Assembly (NCBI GenBank): GCA_963806015.1
Contig: CAWDWM010000006.1
Span: forward strand, 558,001 to 622,000
Origin: JAOPZW01 sp963806015
Lineage (GTDB): Bacteria; Actinomycetota; Thermoleophilia; Solirubrobacterales; Solirubrobacteraceae
DNA length: 64,000 bases
Reading direction: 5' to 3'
The translations under genes were made by a program, and so were the position numbers. Of the stretch, positions 1 to 8,358 are shown piece by piece. Every line of letters begins with the position of its first letter. Position 1 is the first letter of the stretch. Below the pieces are notes generated by a model. That model worked only from the letters and a program-made list of their open reading frames with translations. It was not told the DNA's origin and ran no database searches.

Positions 1-12
1 AGGATTGGCCAG

Positions 13-1347
13 GTGACCGATGCTCCGTCCTGGTGGTGGGCCGACCTCGGCGGGCTCCCGGATCCGCGGCCCGCCCTCGACGGCGACCGCGAGGCCGACG
101 TCTGCATCGTCGGCGCCGGCTACACCGGCCTGTGGACCGCCTACGAGCTGCTGCGCGCCGACCCGTCGCTGGCCGTCGTCGTCCTCGAGCGCGAGGTGGC
201 CGGCTTCGGCGCCTCGGGGCGCAACGGCGGCTGGGTGCTGGGCGAGGTCTCCACCGGCTCGCGCCAGCGCGAGGCGGCGGGCGAAACGGCGATCGAGGCA
301 CTCGAGCGGGCTGCCCGGGAGACCGTCGACGAGGTCGGCGCCGCGTGCGAGCGCGAGGGCATCGACTGCGACTTCGTCAAGGGCGGCTCGCTGACCGTCG
401 CCCAGACGGCGCCGCAGCTCGCGCGCCTGCGCGACGCGCCGCGCGGCGAGTGGCTGGACGTCGACGAGGCCGGCGCGCGCGTGCGCGTCGCCGGGCTGCG
501 GGGCGCGCGCTTCACGCCGCACTGCGCGCGCGTGCAGCCGGCCAAGCTCGCCCGCGGCCTGGCGGAGGCGGTCGAGCGCCACGGCGGGACGCTCCACGAG
601 GGCACGGCCGCGCTCGACGTCGCCCCGCACAGCGTGCGGACGGCCTCGGGCACGGTGCGCGCACGCTGGGTCGTGCGCGCCACCGAGGGCTACACCGCGG
701 CTCTGCCCGGCCTGGAGCGCGCGCTGCTGCCGCTGTCGAGCTCGATGATCGTCACCGAGCCGCTCGACGCCGAGACGTGGGCGCAGATCGGCTGGGAGGG
801 CTGCGAGACCCTCGACGACGCGGCGCACGCCTACATCTACGCACAGCGCACGGCCGACGGGCGCATCGCCATCGGCGGGCGCGGGCGCCCCTACCGCTTC
901 GGCTCGAGCACCGACCGCGCCGGCGAGATCCCCGACGCGACCGTCCGCCAGCTGCGCGGGCGCCTCACGCGCCTGTTCCCGCCGCTGGCCGACGTGCGCC
1001 TCGACGGCGCCTGGACCGGCGTCTTCGGCGTCGCGCGCGACTGGGCCGCCGCCGTGCACTGCGATCGCGCCAGCGGCCTGTGCTGGGCCGGCGGCTACGC
1101 GGGCGAGGGCGTCGCCGCCGCCAACCTGGCGGCCCGCACCCTGCGCGATCTCATCCTCGACCGCGACACCGACCTCACCCGCCTCCCGTGGGTCGGCCAC
1201 CAGGCCCGCGGCTGGGAGCCCGAGCCGCTGCGCTGGCTGGCGGTGCAGACGGTCTACGGCGCCTTCCGGGCAGCGGACGCGCTGGAGGACCGGACGGGGA
1301 AGCCGTCGCGGCTCGCGGGGGCGGCGGGGGCTCTGGCCGGGCGCTGA
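13..1347 (+). CDS. FAD-dependent amine oxidoreductase (DAO family)
   Basis: The predicted flavoprotein of 444 residues probably oxidises an amine or amino acid in the cytoplasm. The N-terminus has a Rossmann motif GAGYTG at residues 34-39 and an acidic residue about 20 further on (VVLERE), as expected for FAD binding. It is followed by GASGRNGGW, the motif shared by gamma-glutamylputrescine oxidase/PuuB-like members of the DAO family (PF01266). The C-terminal WAGGYAGEGVAAANL fits the second FAD-contact region. Length is normal for the family. The start is a GTG at 13; the upstream context is cut off by the window edge. The substrate cannot be read from the sequence. Confidence 0.85.
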   Translation: MTDAPSWWWADLGGLPDPRPALDGDREADVCIVGAGYTGLWTAYELLRADPSLAVVVLEREVAGFGASGRNGGWVLGEVSTGSRQREAAGETAIEALERAARETVDEVGAACEREGIDCDFVKGGSLTVAQTAPQLARLRDAPRGEWLDVDEAGARVRVAGLRGARFTPHCARVQPAKLARGLAEAVERHGGTLHEGTAALDVAPHSVRTASGTVRARWVVRATEGYTAALPGLERALLPLSSSMIVTEPLDAETWAQIGWEGCETLDDAAHAYIYAQRTADGRIAIGGRGRPYRFGSSTDRAGEIPDATVRQLRGRLTRLFPPLADVRLDGAWTGVFGVARDWAAAVHCDRASGLCWAGGYAGEGVAAANLAARTLRDLILDRDTDLTRLPWVGHQARGWEPEPLRWLAVQTVYGAFRAADALEDRTGKPSRLAGAAGALAGR

Positions 1348-1370
1348 CGGTCATCGTCCGCGTGGCGTCT

Positions 1371-1520
1371 GCGGCGCGAACAGCCGCATCGAGGGAAGGG
1401 AGTGAGGGGCGTTTCGGGGCGAGGGGTGGGCCGGGAAATACATCTCCTGGATGAAATATCCGGCCCACCCCCGCGCGCCGGCGGCGCCCCTCCCTCGATG
1501 AGGCAGTTTGCGCGGCGCAG
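1371..1520. repeat. Dispersed palindromic element, copy 1
   Basis: A 45-bp imperfect palindrome occupies 1425-1469, with 10-bp arms GGTGGGCCGG and CCGGCCCACC around an A/T-rich core of about 25 bp containing CATC/GATG. It is flanked on the right by a box at 1494-1520 (CTCGATGAGGCAGTTTGCGC) and on the left by a diverged inverted copy of that box (1371-1390). A second palindrome matching at about 43 of 45 positions lies inverted at 30961-31005. It sits between two convergent genes, so it could double as a bidirectional terminator. Related boxes lie near 15950, 51691 and 51750. Confidence 0.75.
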
Positions 1521-1544
1521 CGCCGCCAGCGCGCGCGGCAGCCC

Positions 1545-2978
1545 TCAGCGCCGCCGGTGCGCCGGCGCCGCGAGCGCCGCCGGCTGCCGCGCCGCCGCGG
1601 GGTCGGCCGTTCCGACCCGCCCGGGCTTGTCGAGCCACAGCCGGAAGAACCCGCGCAGGTTGCGGTGCGAGTCGCGCTCGGCCAGGGCGATGAAGTCGGC
1701 CGTCGTCGCGTTGCCGTAGCGATGCTGGGCGAACCACTCGCGCAGGATGCGGAAGAAGGTGGCGTCGCCGACCTCGACGCGCAGCGCCTGCAGCGTCATC
1801 GCCCCGCGGTCGTAGACCGAGTCGCTGAACAGCTCGGCGGCCGAGGGCACCCGGCCGGGCGGCGGGTCCCAGATGGCGGGATCGTCGTCGTTGAAGACCT
1901 CTTCGAAGCTCTGCTGCGCCGTCGGGCCGCCGTGGCGCTCGGCCCAGATCCACTCCGACCATTCGGCGAAGCCCTCGTGCAGCCAGATGTCCGGCCACTG
2001 GCGCAGCGTGACCGCGTCGCCGAACCACTGGTGCGCGAGTTCGTGCACCAGCGTCGTCTCGTCGGGCACGAAGGCGAAGTTCGGCTTGGTCTGGCTCTCC
2101 AGCGCGTAGCCGACGTCGGGCGCGTCGTCGACGATCGCGCCGGCCGCGTTGAAGGGATACGGGCCGTACAGAGCGCTGAAGAAGCGCACGATGTCCGGGA
2201 CCTCGTCGAGCAGCGGCCCAAGCTCCGCGGCCAGCGTCGGGTCGACGGCGTTGTAGACCGGGATCCCGTCGACGCGCGTCTGCGTCAGCGCGAAGCGGCC
2301 GTTGGTCGCGGTCGCGAGGTAGGTCGCCATCGGGTCGCCCTCGTGCCACACCCAGGTCGTGCGTCCCCCATGGGAGAAGCGCCCGGCGAGCGCGCCGTTG
2401 CCCAGGGCCGTGAGGCCATCGGGCACGGTGATGGCCATGTCGAAGGTCGCCTTGTCCTGCGGGTTGTCGTTGGCCGGGAACCAGCCCGGCGCGCCCTGCG
2501 GCTCGCCGACGACGAAGGCGCCGTCGGCGGTCGGTACCCATCCCTCGATCGAGTCGTCCGGGTCGGTGATCACCTCGGGCACGCCCGCGTAGCGCACCAG
2601 TACGGTGAAGTCGGCGCTCGGGCGCAGCGCCCACCGCGGCGTGACGATGAGCTCCTGGCCGGCGCGCCGGTAGGACGCCGGGCGGCCGTCGACCAGCAGC
2701 CGGGTCACGTCGAAGCCGCGCAGGTCCAGATCGAAGCGCGCGAGGGACTGCGTGGCACGGGCCTGGATGACCGCCGTCGCGTCGAGCTCGCCCGTGGCCG
2801 GCGTGTAGTCGAGCGCGAGCCCGTAGTGCCCGACGTCGTAGCCGCCGTTGCCGGCGAGCGGGAAGAAGGGGTCCCCGAGCCCCGGCGAGCCAAAGCCCGA
2901 GCCTCCCGCGGCCTGCGCCGGCAGCGCGGCCGCAAGGGCCAGCACCACGGTGATCAGTCCGGCGCGTGCGGGGCTCAT
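1545..2978 (-). CDS. M1 family zinc metallopeptidase, secreted
   Basis: Gluzincin aminopeptidase-like protein of 477 residues. Residues 1-23 form a signal peptide ending in PAQA, so the enzyme is exported. The zinc site is HELAH at 312-316 followed 18 residues later by E335 in LHEGFAEW, the classic HExxH-x18-E arrangement of family M1. The GAMEN exopeptidase motif is not clear; YALESQ stands at about its position, so strict aminopeptidase activity is uncertain. An N-terminal beta-sandwich domain precedes the catalytic domain, but the usual long C-terminal helical domain is absent, giving a short family member. It is the third gene of a minus-strand run behind the symporter and a small membrane protein. 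Confidence 0.9.
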   Translation of the reverse strand: MSPARAGLITVVLALAAALPAQAAGGSGFGSPGLGDPFFPLAGNGGYDVGHYGLALDYTPATGELDATAVIQARATQSLARFDLDLRGFDVTRLLVDGRPASYRRAGQELIVTPRWALRPSADFTVLVRYAGVPEVITDPDDSIEGWVPTADGAFVVGEPQGAPGWFPANDNPQDKATFDMAITVPDGLTALGNGALAGRFSHGGRTTWVWHEGDPMATYLATATNGRFALTQTRVDGIPVYNAVDPTLAAELGPLLDEVPDIVRFFSALYGPYPFNAAGAIVDDAPDVGYALESQTKPNFAFVPDETTLVHELAHQWFGDAVTLRQWPDIWLHEGFAEWSEWIWAERHGGPTAQQSFEEVFNDDDPAIWDPPPGRVPSAAELFSDSVYDRGAMTLQALRVEVGDATFFRILREWFAQHRYGNATTADFIALAERDSHRNLRGFFRLWLDKPGRVGTADPAAARQPAALAAPAHRRR

Positions 2979-2987
2979 GCGCCGACT

Positions 2988-3269
2988 CTATGTGGCGGGA
3001 GTGCGTTTGGGGGCGACCGGACGCGTGAGCGCCCAGACGATCATGAGCGCCCCCACCACGAGCATGGCGAGGCCGGTCCACAAGTTGACGTTGACCCCGG
3101 CCGCCTTGTTCTTGACCTCCTCGCTGCCGAAGATCCCGACGACGGTGAGGGTCATGCCGTAGACGATGAAGACGCCGCCGATGATGCGGCGGATGTCGAA
3201 GAGGTTGGCGATGCGCGCCGCGCGGATCTCGTCCGCGTCGGTGGCGCCCGGCTGCTGTTGCTCGGTCAT
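2988..3269 (-). CDS. Small two-helix membrane protein
   Basis: Protein of 93 residues with a polar N-terminus and two hydrophobic segments (about residues 30-48, IIGGVFIVYGMTLTVVGIF, and 66-83, GLAMLVVGALMIVWAL). It starts 10 nt after the stop of the sodium/solute symporter and is very probably co-transcribed with it. Small membrane partners commonly accompany SSS-family transporters, and a role as an accessory subunit is an inference from position only. No enzymatic motif is visible. Confidence 0.75.
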   Translation of the reverse strand: MTEQQQPGATDADEIRAARIANLFDIRRIIGGVFIVYGMTLTVVGIFGSEEVKNKAAGVNVNLWTGLAMLVVGALMIVWALTRPVAPKRTPAT

Positions 3270-3279
3270 GACTGCGCTC

Positions 3280-4935
3280 CTAGATGAAGATGATGTTCAG
3301 GATCACGACGAGGCCGAGCGCCACGCCGCCCAGCAGCCACACCGAGCGGTACCAGACGTCGTCGGCGGGGTCGTGCTCCTCGGGGTCCTCCTCCTTGCGC
3401 GTGAGGCCCCAGACGAGCCCGCGCAGCTCCTCGTCGGGTTTGGGCGCCGTCACCAGCGACACGCCGACCGTCACCACCGCGTCGGCGACGAAGGCGATGA
3501 TCGCGCCCCAGAAGCTCGCCGCCAGCTGCGAGCCGAGGTCGATCGTGCCCCACGAGTAGAGCTCGTGCGTGATGAACGCGCCGAAGAACCCGGCGATCAG
3601 CCCCCAGAAGCCCGCCCACGGCGTCGTGCGCTTCCAGAACATCGCGATGATGAACGTGGCGAACAGCGGCGCGTTGAAGTAGCTGAACAGGAGCTGGACG
3701 TAGTTCATGATGTTGTCGTAGCCCTTGGCGATGAACGCCGTGGCCACGGAGATGAGCAGGCCACCGGCCGTCGCGAACCGCCCGACGCGCAGGTAGTAGG
3801 CCTCGTCGCGGTCCTTGCGTACGTACGACTGCCAGAGGTCGTAGGTGAACACCGTGTTGAACGACGTCACGTTGGCGGCGACTCCCGCCATGAACGCGGC
3901 CAGCAGGCCGGTCACCGCCAGCCCGAGCATGCCCTCCGGCAGGTACTTGCCGATGAGCAGCGGGATCGCGTTGTTGTACTGCAGGTCCGGGTTGCTGCCG
4001 CCCAGGCCCTTGACCGACACGAGGGCGACGAGGCCGGGGATGATCGTCAGCGCCGGGATGAAGATCTTCGGGTAGGCGCCGATCAGCGGCGTGCGGCGCG
4101 CGGCCGACAGGCCCTTGGCCGACAGCGCGCGCTGGACCTCGGCGAAGTTCGTCGTCCAGTAGCCGAAGCTGAGGACGAAGCCCAGGCCGAAGACGATGGC
4201 GATCCAGTTGGCGTCGATCGGGTTGGTCACGTTGCCGACGCCGAGGCCCTGCCACGCGTGCAGGCCGCCCTCCTTGAGCGCCGTGCCCTTGACCTTGTCC
4301 TGCAGGCCGCCCCATCCGCCCATGTCGTGCAGGGCGACGAGCGTCAGCGGCAGCAGCGAGGCGACGATGATGAAGAACTGCAGGACCTCGTTGTAGATCG
4401 CCGACGTCAGCCCGCCGAGCGTGATGTAGGCCATGACGATGAGGGCGGCCACGATGATCGCCGTCGAGATCGACCACCCGAGCAAGAGGTGCACGATGAG
4501 CGCGAGCGCGAAGAGGTTGACGCCGGCGATGAGCACCGTGGCCACCGCGAACGTGCCCGCGTTGAGCGCGTGCGTCGGCTCGTTGAAGCGCAGGCGCAGG
4601 TACTCGGGCACCGAGCGGACCTTGGCGCCGTAGTAGAAGGGCATCATCACGATGCCGAGGAAGACCATCGCCGGGACGGCGCCGATCCAGTAGAAGTGCA
4701 CGGTGGCCACGCCGTACTGGGCGCCGTTGGCCGCCATGCCGAGGATCTCCAGCGCCCCGAGATTGGCGGCGACGAAGGCCAGACCGGTGATCCAGGCAGG
4801 CAGCGAGCGCCCGGAGAGGAAGAAGTCGATGTCGGTCTTGACCGACATCCGGGCGACCACGCCGATTCCTAGAACTACCAGGAAGTAGACCGCCAGGATC
4901 GCGTAGTCGAGAGCACTGGCATCGAGACGGAGCAT
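3280..4935 (-). CDS. Sodium:solute symporter (SSS family)
   Basis: Integral membrane protein of 551 residues with about 13-14 hydrophobic helices, typical of the SSS/SGLT family (PF00474). Family landmarks include the N-terminal segment with FFLSGRSLPAWITGLAF, the VRSVPEYLRLRF loop and GLTSAIYNEVLQFF in the middle. It is expected to import a sugar, organic acid or similar solute with Na+. The ATG at 4935 was chosen because hydrophobic symporter sequence begins there; the same frame stays open much further upstream, but that part has no transporter character and runs antisense to the next gene. It leads a minus-strand run with the small membrane protein and the M1 peptidase. Confidence 0.9.
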   Translation of the reverse strand: MLRLDASALDYAILAVYFLVVLGIGVVARMSVKTDIDFFLSGRSLPAWITGLAFVAANLGALEILGMAANGAQYGVATVHFYWIGAVPAMVFLGIVMMPFYYGAKVRSVPEYLRLRFNEPTHALNAGTFAVATVLIAGVNLFALALIVHLLLGWSISTAIIVAALIVMAYITLGGLTSAIYNEVLQFFIIVASLLPLTLVALHDMGGWGGLQDKVKGTALKEGGLHAWQGLGVGNVTNPIDANWIAIVFGLGFVLSFGYWTTNFAEVQRALSAKGLSAARRTPLIGAYPKIFIPALTIIPGLVALVSVKGLGGSNPDLQYNNAIPLLIGKYLPEGMLGLAVTGLLAAFMAGVAANVTSFNTVFTYDLWQSYVRKDRDEAYYLRVGRFATAGGLLISVATAFIAKGYDNIMNYVQLLFSYFNAPLFATFIIAMFWKRTTPWAGFWGLIAGFFGAFITHELYSWGTIDLGSQLAASFWGAIIAFVADAVVTVGVSLVTAPKPDEELRGLVWGLTRKEEDPEEHDPADDVWYRSVWLLGGVALGLVVILNIIFI

Positions 4936-5109
4936 GGCGGCGTCATTCCCACTGGCGCCCTCCCGCTCACCCCAGTCGCGCGAGAACGACAGACAACGTG
5001 CAACGCCGGCCGGGTGGCCGGGGATGAGATGATCGGCCGAGCCCAGCAGTCGACCCGATCGCCCTCCAACATCGCGCGCCGCATCCGAGCGTCCCACTGG
5101 GGCGCCCAC

Positions 5110-6330
5110 GTGATCCGCGCAGCCTTCGCCGGCTGCGGCGCGCTGCTGCTCGCGATTTCCGTGGCGGGCTGCGGCGGCGGCAACGACTACACGACGCGCG
5201 ACGTCCCCGAGGAGTACCCCACCATCCAGGCCGCCGTCGACGCGGCGCAGCCGGGCGATCTCGTGCGCATCGGCCCGGGCACCTATCGCGAGCAGGTCGT
5301 CCTCGGCCCGGCCAAGCACGACGTGGTGGTGCGCGGGACCGACCGCAACCGCGTCGTCCTGGACGGCGGCGCGGGAGCGCGCTCCAACGGCATCACCATC
5401 CACGCCGACGGCGTCGCCGTCGAGAACCTCACCGTGCGCGGCTTCGCCTCCGACGCCGTCCTCTTCACCCCGCCCAAGGGTGCGAGCAAGCAGCTCGACG
5501 GCTGGCGCGCGAGCTACGTCACCGTGGCCAACAACGGCCTGCACGGGATCGACGCGCTCGGCGCGCGCGGCGGCACCATCGACCACGTGTGGGCGTCCGG
5601 GCACGGGGCGGCGGGCCTGCGCATCGGCGACTGCCGCCCGTGCGACTCGCTGGTCACCGACAGCGTGGCCGAGCGCGGGATGGCCGGATTCGAGGGCGCG
5701 GACTCGGGCGGCAACGTCGTCGTCGCACGATCTTTCTTCCGCGACAACCGCGTCGGCGTGCTGCTCGTCTCCGCCGGCAAGGAGGCACCCCTGCACCAGC
5801 AGGACACGACCGTCGTGGGCAACGTGATCGCCAACAACGACAACCCGTCGGCCCCCGGCCGCGGCGACGACTTCGGCGTCGGCGTGCTCGTGCGCGGCGG
5901 GCGCCGTGACGGGCTGGCGCGCAACCGCATCACGGGCCACCCCGGCGCCGGCGTGCTGCTGACGGCCTCCGACGACGCCCCCGCCGCGGAGGACAGCGTC
6001 CAGGGCAACGTCCTGCGCGACAACGGCGTCGACCTCGCGGTGGCCCCGCGCGCCGGCCAGCGGACGTCGAAGGGCTCGTGCTTCGCCCAGAACCAGTTCC
6101 GCACGTCGCTGCCGGGCAACATCGAGAAGGTGCTGCCCTGCCAATCCGACGTCCCATTGCGCACCGCCGTGCCCGACCTGCCGATGCCTCCGCCCGGCGC
6201 CGACTGGCGCACCGTGCGCCTGCCCGCGCCCCAGCCCTCGCTGCCCGCGGAGGACGCCGGCAAGCCCAAGGCCGCCCGGCGTCCGGGGCGCATCGACGTC
6301 GCGCGCGTCGGCGTTCCCGACGGAGGCTGA
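5110..6330 (+). CDS. Parallel beta-helix repeat lipoprotein
   Basis: The chosen GTG at 5110 gives 406 residues beginning with a hydrophobic stretch and lipobox ISVAGC, so the protein should be lipid-anchored on the outer face of the membrane. The sequence YPTIQAAVDAAQPGDLVRIGPGTYRE is the usual entry to right-handed beta-helix (pectate-lyase/NosD-like) proteins, and short repeats rich in N, G and V follow, as in parallel beta-helices. The last 70 residues are proline-rich and probably unstructured. No catalytic residues of a polysaccharide lyase are evident, so binding of surface polysaccharide is as likely as cleavage. A longer start at 5014 in the same frame is possible. Confidence 0.75.
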   Translation: MIRAAFAGCGALLLAISVAGCGGGNDYTTRDVPEEYPTIQAAVDAAQPGDLVRIGPGTYREQVVLGPAKHDVVVRGTDRNRVVLDGGAGARSNGITIHADGVAVENLTVRGFASDAVLFTPPKGASKQLDGWRASYVTVANNGLHGIDALGARGGTIDHVWASGHGAAGLRIGDCRPCDSLVTDSVAERGMAGFEGADSGGNVVVARSFFRDNRVGVLLVSAGKEAPLHQQDTTVVGNVIANNDNPSAPGRGDDFGVGVLVRGGRRDGLARNRITGHPGAGVLLTASDDAPAAEDSVQGNVLRDNGVDLAVAPRAGQRTSKGSCFAQNQFRTSLPGNIEKVLPCQSDVPLRTAVPDLPMPPPGADWRTVRLPAPQPSLPAEDAGKPKAARRPGRIDVARVGVPDGG

Positions 6331-6353
6331 GGCCCGCCGGTCGGCGAGAGGGC

Positions 6354-6359
6354 TAGCTT
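6354..6359 (+). promoter_or_regulatory. Candidate -10 box of typA, leaderless
   Basis: TAGCTT ends 7 nt before the ATG at 6367. That spacing would place the transcription start at or next to the start codon, and there is no Shine-Dalgarno sequence, so a leaderless mRNA is likely. Confidence 0.4.
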
Positions 6360-6366
6360 CTCCGTG

Positions 6367-8217
6367 ATGCGCGCGCTTCGCGAGGACATCCGCAACGTGG
6401 CCATCGTGGCTCACGTCGACCACGGCAAGACGACCCTGGTCGACGCCATGCTGTGGCAGTCGGGCGCGTTTCGCGCCAATCAGGACGTCGCCGAGCGCGT
6501 GATGGACTCGATGGACCTCGAGCGCGAGAAGGGCATCACGATCCTGGCCAAGAACACCTCCGTGCGCCACCGCGGGGTCAAGCTCAACATCATCGACACG
6601 CCCGGCCACTCCGACTTCGGCGGCGAGGTCGAGCGCGGACTGACCATGGTCGACGGCGTGCTGCTGCTGGTCGACGCCAGCGAGGGCCCGCTGCCCCAGA
6701 CGCGCTTCGTGCTGCGCAAGGCGCTGGAGGCCCAGCTGCCGGTGATCCTCGTCGTCAACAAGGTCGACCGCCCCGACGCGCGCATCGCCGACGTGATCGA
6801 CGAGGTCTACCAGCTGTTCCTCGACCTCGACGCCACCGAGGAGCAGATCGAGTTCCCGATCGTCTACTGCAACGCGCGGGCCGGTCAGGCGTCATTGAGT
6901 CCGACCCACCCACCCGAGCCCGGCACCGATCTGGGCCCGCTGCTCGACCTGCTGCTCGAGCGCATCCCGGCGCCGGTCTACGACACCGACCACGCACTGC
7001 AGGCGCTGGTGACCAACCTCGACGCCTCGCCCTACGTCGGGCGGCTCGCGCTGTGCCGCGTGCGCCAGGGCACCATCCGGCGCGGGCAGGCCGTGGCCTG
7101 GTGTCGCGCGAACGGGACGATCGAGCGTGCGCAGATCGCCGAGCTGTACGTCACCGATGCCCTGGACCGCGTGGAGACCGACGAGGCCTCGGCGGGCGAG
7201 ATCATCGCCATCGCCGGGATTCCCGAGGTGACCATCGGCGAGACGCTCGCCGACCCCGACGACCCGCACCCGCTGCCGGTCATCACCGTCGACGAGCCGT
7301 CGCTGTCGGTGACCATCGGGATCAACACCTCGCCGCTGGCCGGACAGGACGGTACCAAGCTCACCGCCCGCCAGATCCGCACGCGCCTCGACGCCGAGCT
7401 GGTGGGCAACGTCTCGCTGCGCGTCAACGACACCGACCGCCCGGAGGTCTGGGAGGTCCAGGGCCGCGGCGAGCTGCAGCTCGCGATCCTCGTCGAGCTC
7501 ATGCGCCGCGAGGGCTTCGAGCTGACCGTCGGCCAGCCGCAGGTCCTCACCCGCGAGATCGACGGCCGCCTCCACGAGCCCGTCGAGCACCTGGCCATCG
7601 ACGTGCCCGAGGACTACGTCGGCGTCGTCACCCAGCTGCTGGCGCTGCGCAAGGGCCGCCTCGAGCAGATGGTCAACCACGGCACCGGCTGGGTGCGCAT
7701 GGAATACCGCGTCCCCGCCCGCGGCCTGATCGGCTTTCGCACCGAGTTCCTCACCGAGACGCGCGGCACCGGGCTACTCCACCACGTCTTCGACGGCTGG
7801 GAGCCGTGGGCGGGCGAGCTGCGCACGCGGCCGACCGGGGCGCTGGTCTCCGATCGTCGCGGGCGCACCGCGCAGTTCGCGCTCATGAACCTCCAGGAGC
7901 GCGGGACGCTCTTCGTCGGCCCCGGCGACGAGGTCTACGAGGGCATGATCGTCGGCGAGAACGCGCGCGCCGACGACCTCGACGTCAATGCCACGCGCGA
8001 GAAGCAGCTCAACAACATCCGCTCCTCGACCGCCGAGGTGCTGGTCCGCCTCGTGCCGCACCGCACGCTGTCGCTCGACCAGGCGCTCGAGTTCCTGCGC
8101 GAGAACGAGTGCGTGGAGGCGACGCCGAAGAACGTGCGCCTACGCAAGCTCGTGCTCGACAAGACCGACCGCGTCAAGGTGGCGCGGCGGTCGCGGGCCG
8201 ACGTCCCTACGGGCTGA
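6367..8217 (+). CDS. typA: Translational GTPase BipA/TypA
   Basis: GTPase of 616 residues that acts on the ribosome, typically during stress or at low temperature, and helps large-subunit assembly. G1 is AHVDHGKTTL near the N-terminus, the switch region has EREKGITILAKNTS, G3 is DTPGHSDFGGEVERGL and G4 is VNKVDR. The EF-G-like domains and the BipA-specific C-terminus (GTGLLHHVFDGWEPW and ENARADDLDVNATREKQLNN) are complete. A GTG directly before the ATG (6364) is an alternative start. The gene stands alone with its own apparent promoter. Confidence 0.97.
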   Translation: MRALREDIRNVAIVAHVDHGKTTLVDAMLWQSGAFRANQDVAERVMDSMDLEREKGITILAKNTSVRHRGVKLNIIDTPGHSDFGGEVERGLTMVDGVLLLVDASEGPLPQTRFVLRKALEAQLPVILVVNKVDRPDARIADVIDEVYQLFLDLDATEEQIEFPIVYCNARAGQASLSPTHPPEPGTDLGPLLDLLLERIPAPVYDTDHALQALVTNLDASPYVGRLALCRVRQGTIRRGQAVAWCRANGTIERAQIAELYVTDALDRVETDEASAGEIIAIAGIPEVTIGETLADPDDPHPLPVITVDEPSLSVTIGINTSPLAGQDGTKLTARQIRTRLDAELVGNVSLRVNDTDRPEVWEVQGRGELQLAILVELMRREGFELTVGQPQVLTREIDGRLHEPVEHLAIDVPEDYVGVVTQLLALRKGRLEQMVNHGTGWVRMEYRVPARGLIGFRTEFLTETRGTGLLHHVFDGWEPWAGELRTRPTGALVSDRRGRTAQFALMNLQERGTLFVGPGDEVYEGMIVGENARADDLDVNATREKQLNNIRSSTAEVLVRLVPHRTLSLDQALEFLRENECVEATPKNVRLRKLVLDKTDRVKVARRSRADVPTG

Positions 8218-8358
8218 CGGGCGTTTTGAAACCTCGCGCGCCGTCCTCTGACAGCGCGGCGGTCCGGCCGTTGACGACGAACGGTTTCAGTGGATCAATG
8301 CCGGTGCGCCGCGGACTGTCCCGGCGGCGCCAGACATTTCCTTGGGAGGGGAGTTCAT

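Noticed and set aside
4936..6609. A frame open for more than 1,100 codons on the minus strand in front of the symporter
   Set aside because: Only the part downstream of 4935 encodes a transporter. The rest runs antisense to the beta-helix lipoprotein and has no transporter-like segments; it is a by-product of high GC.
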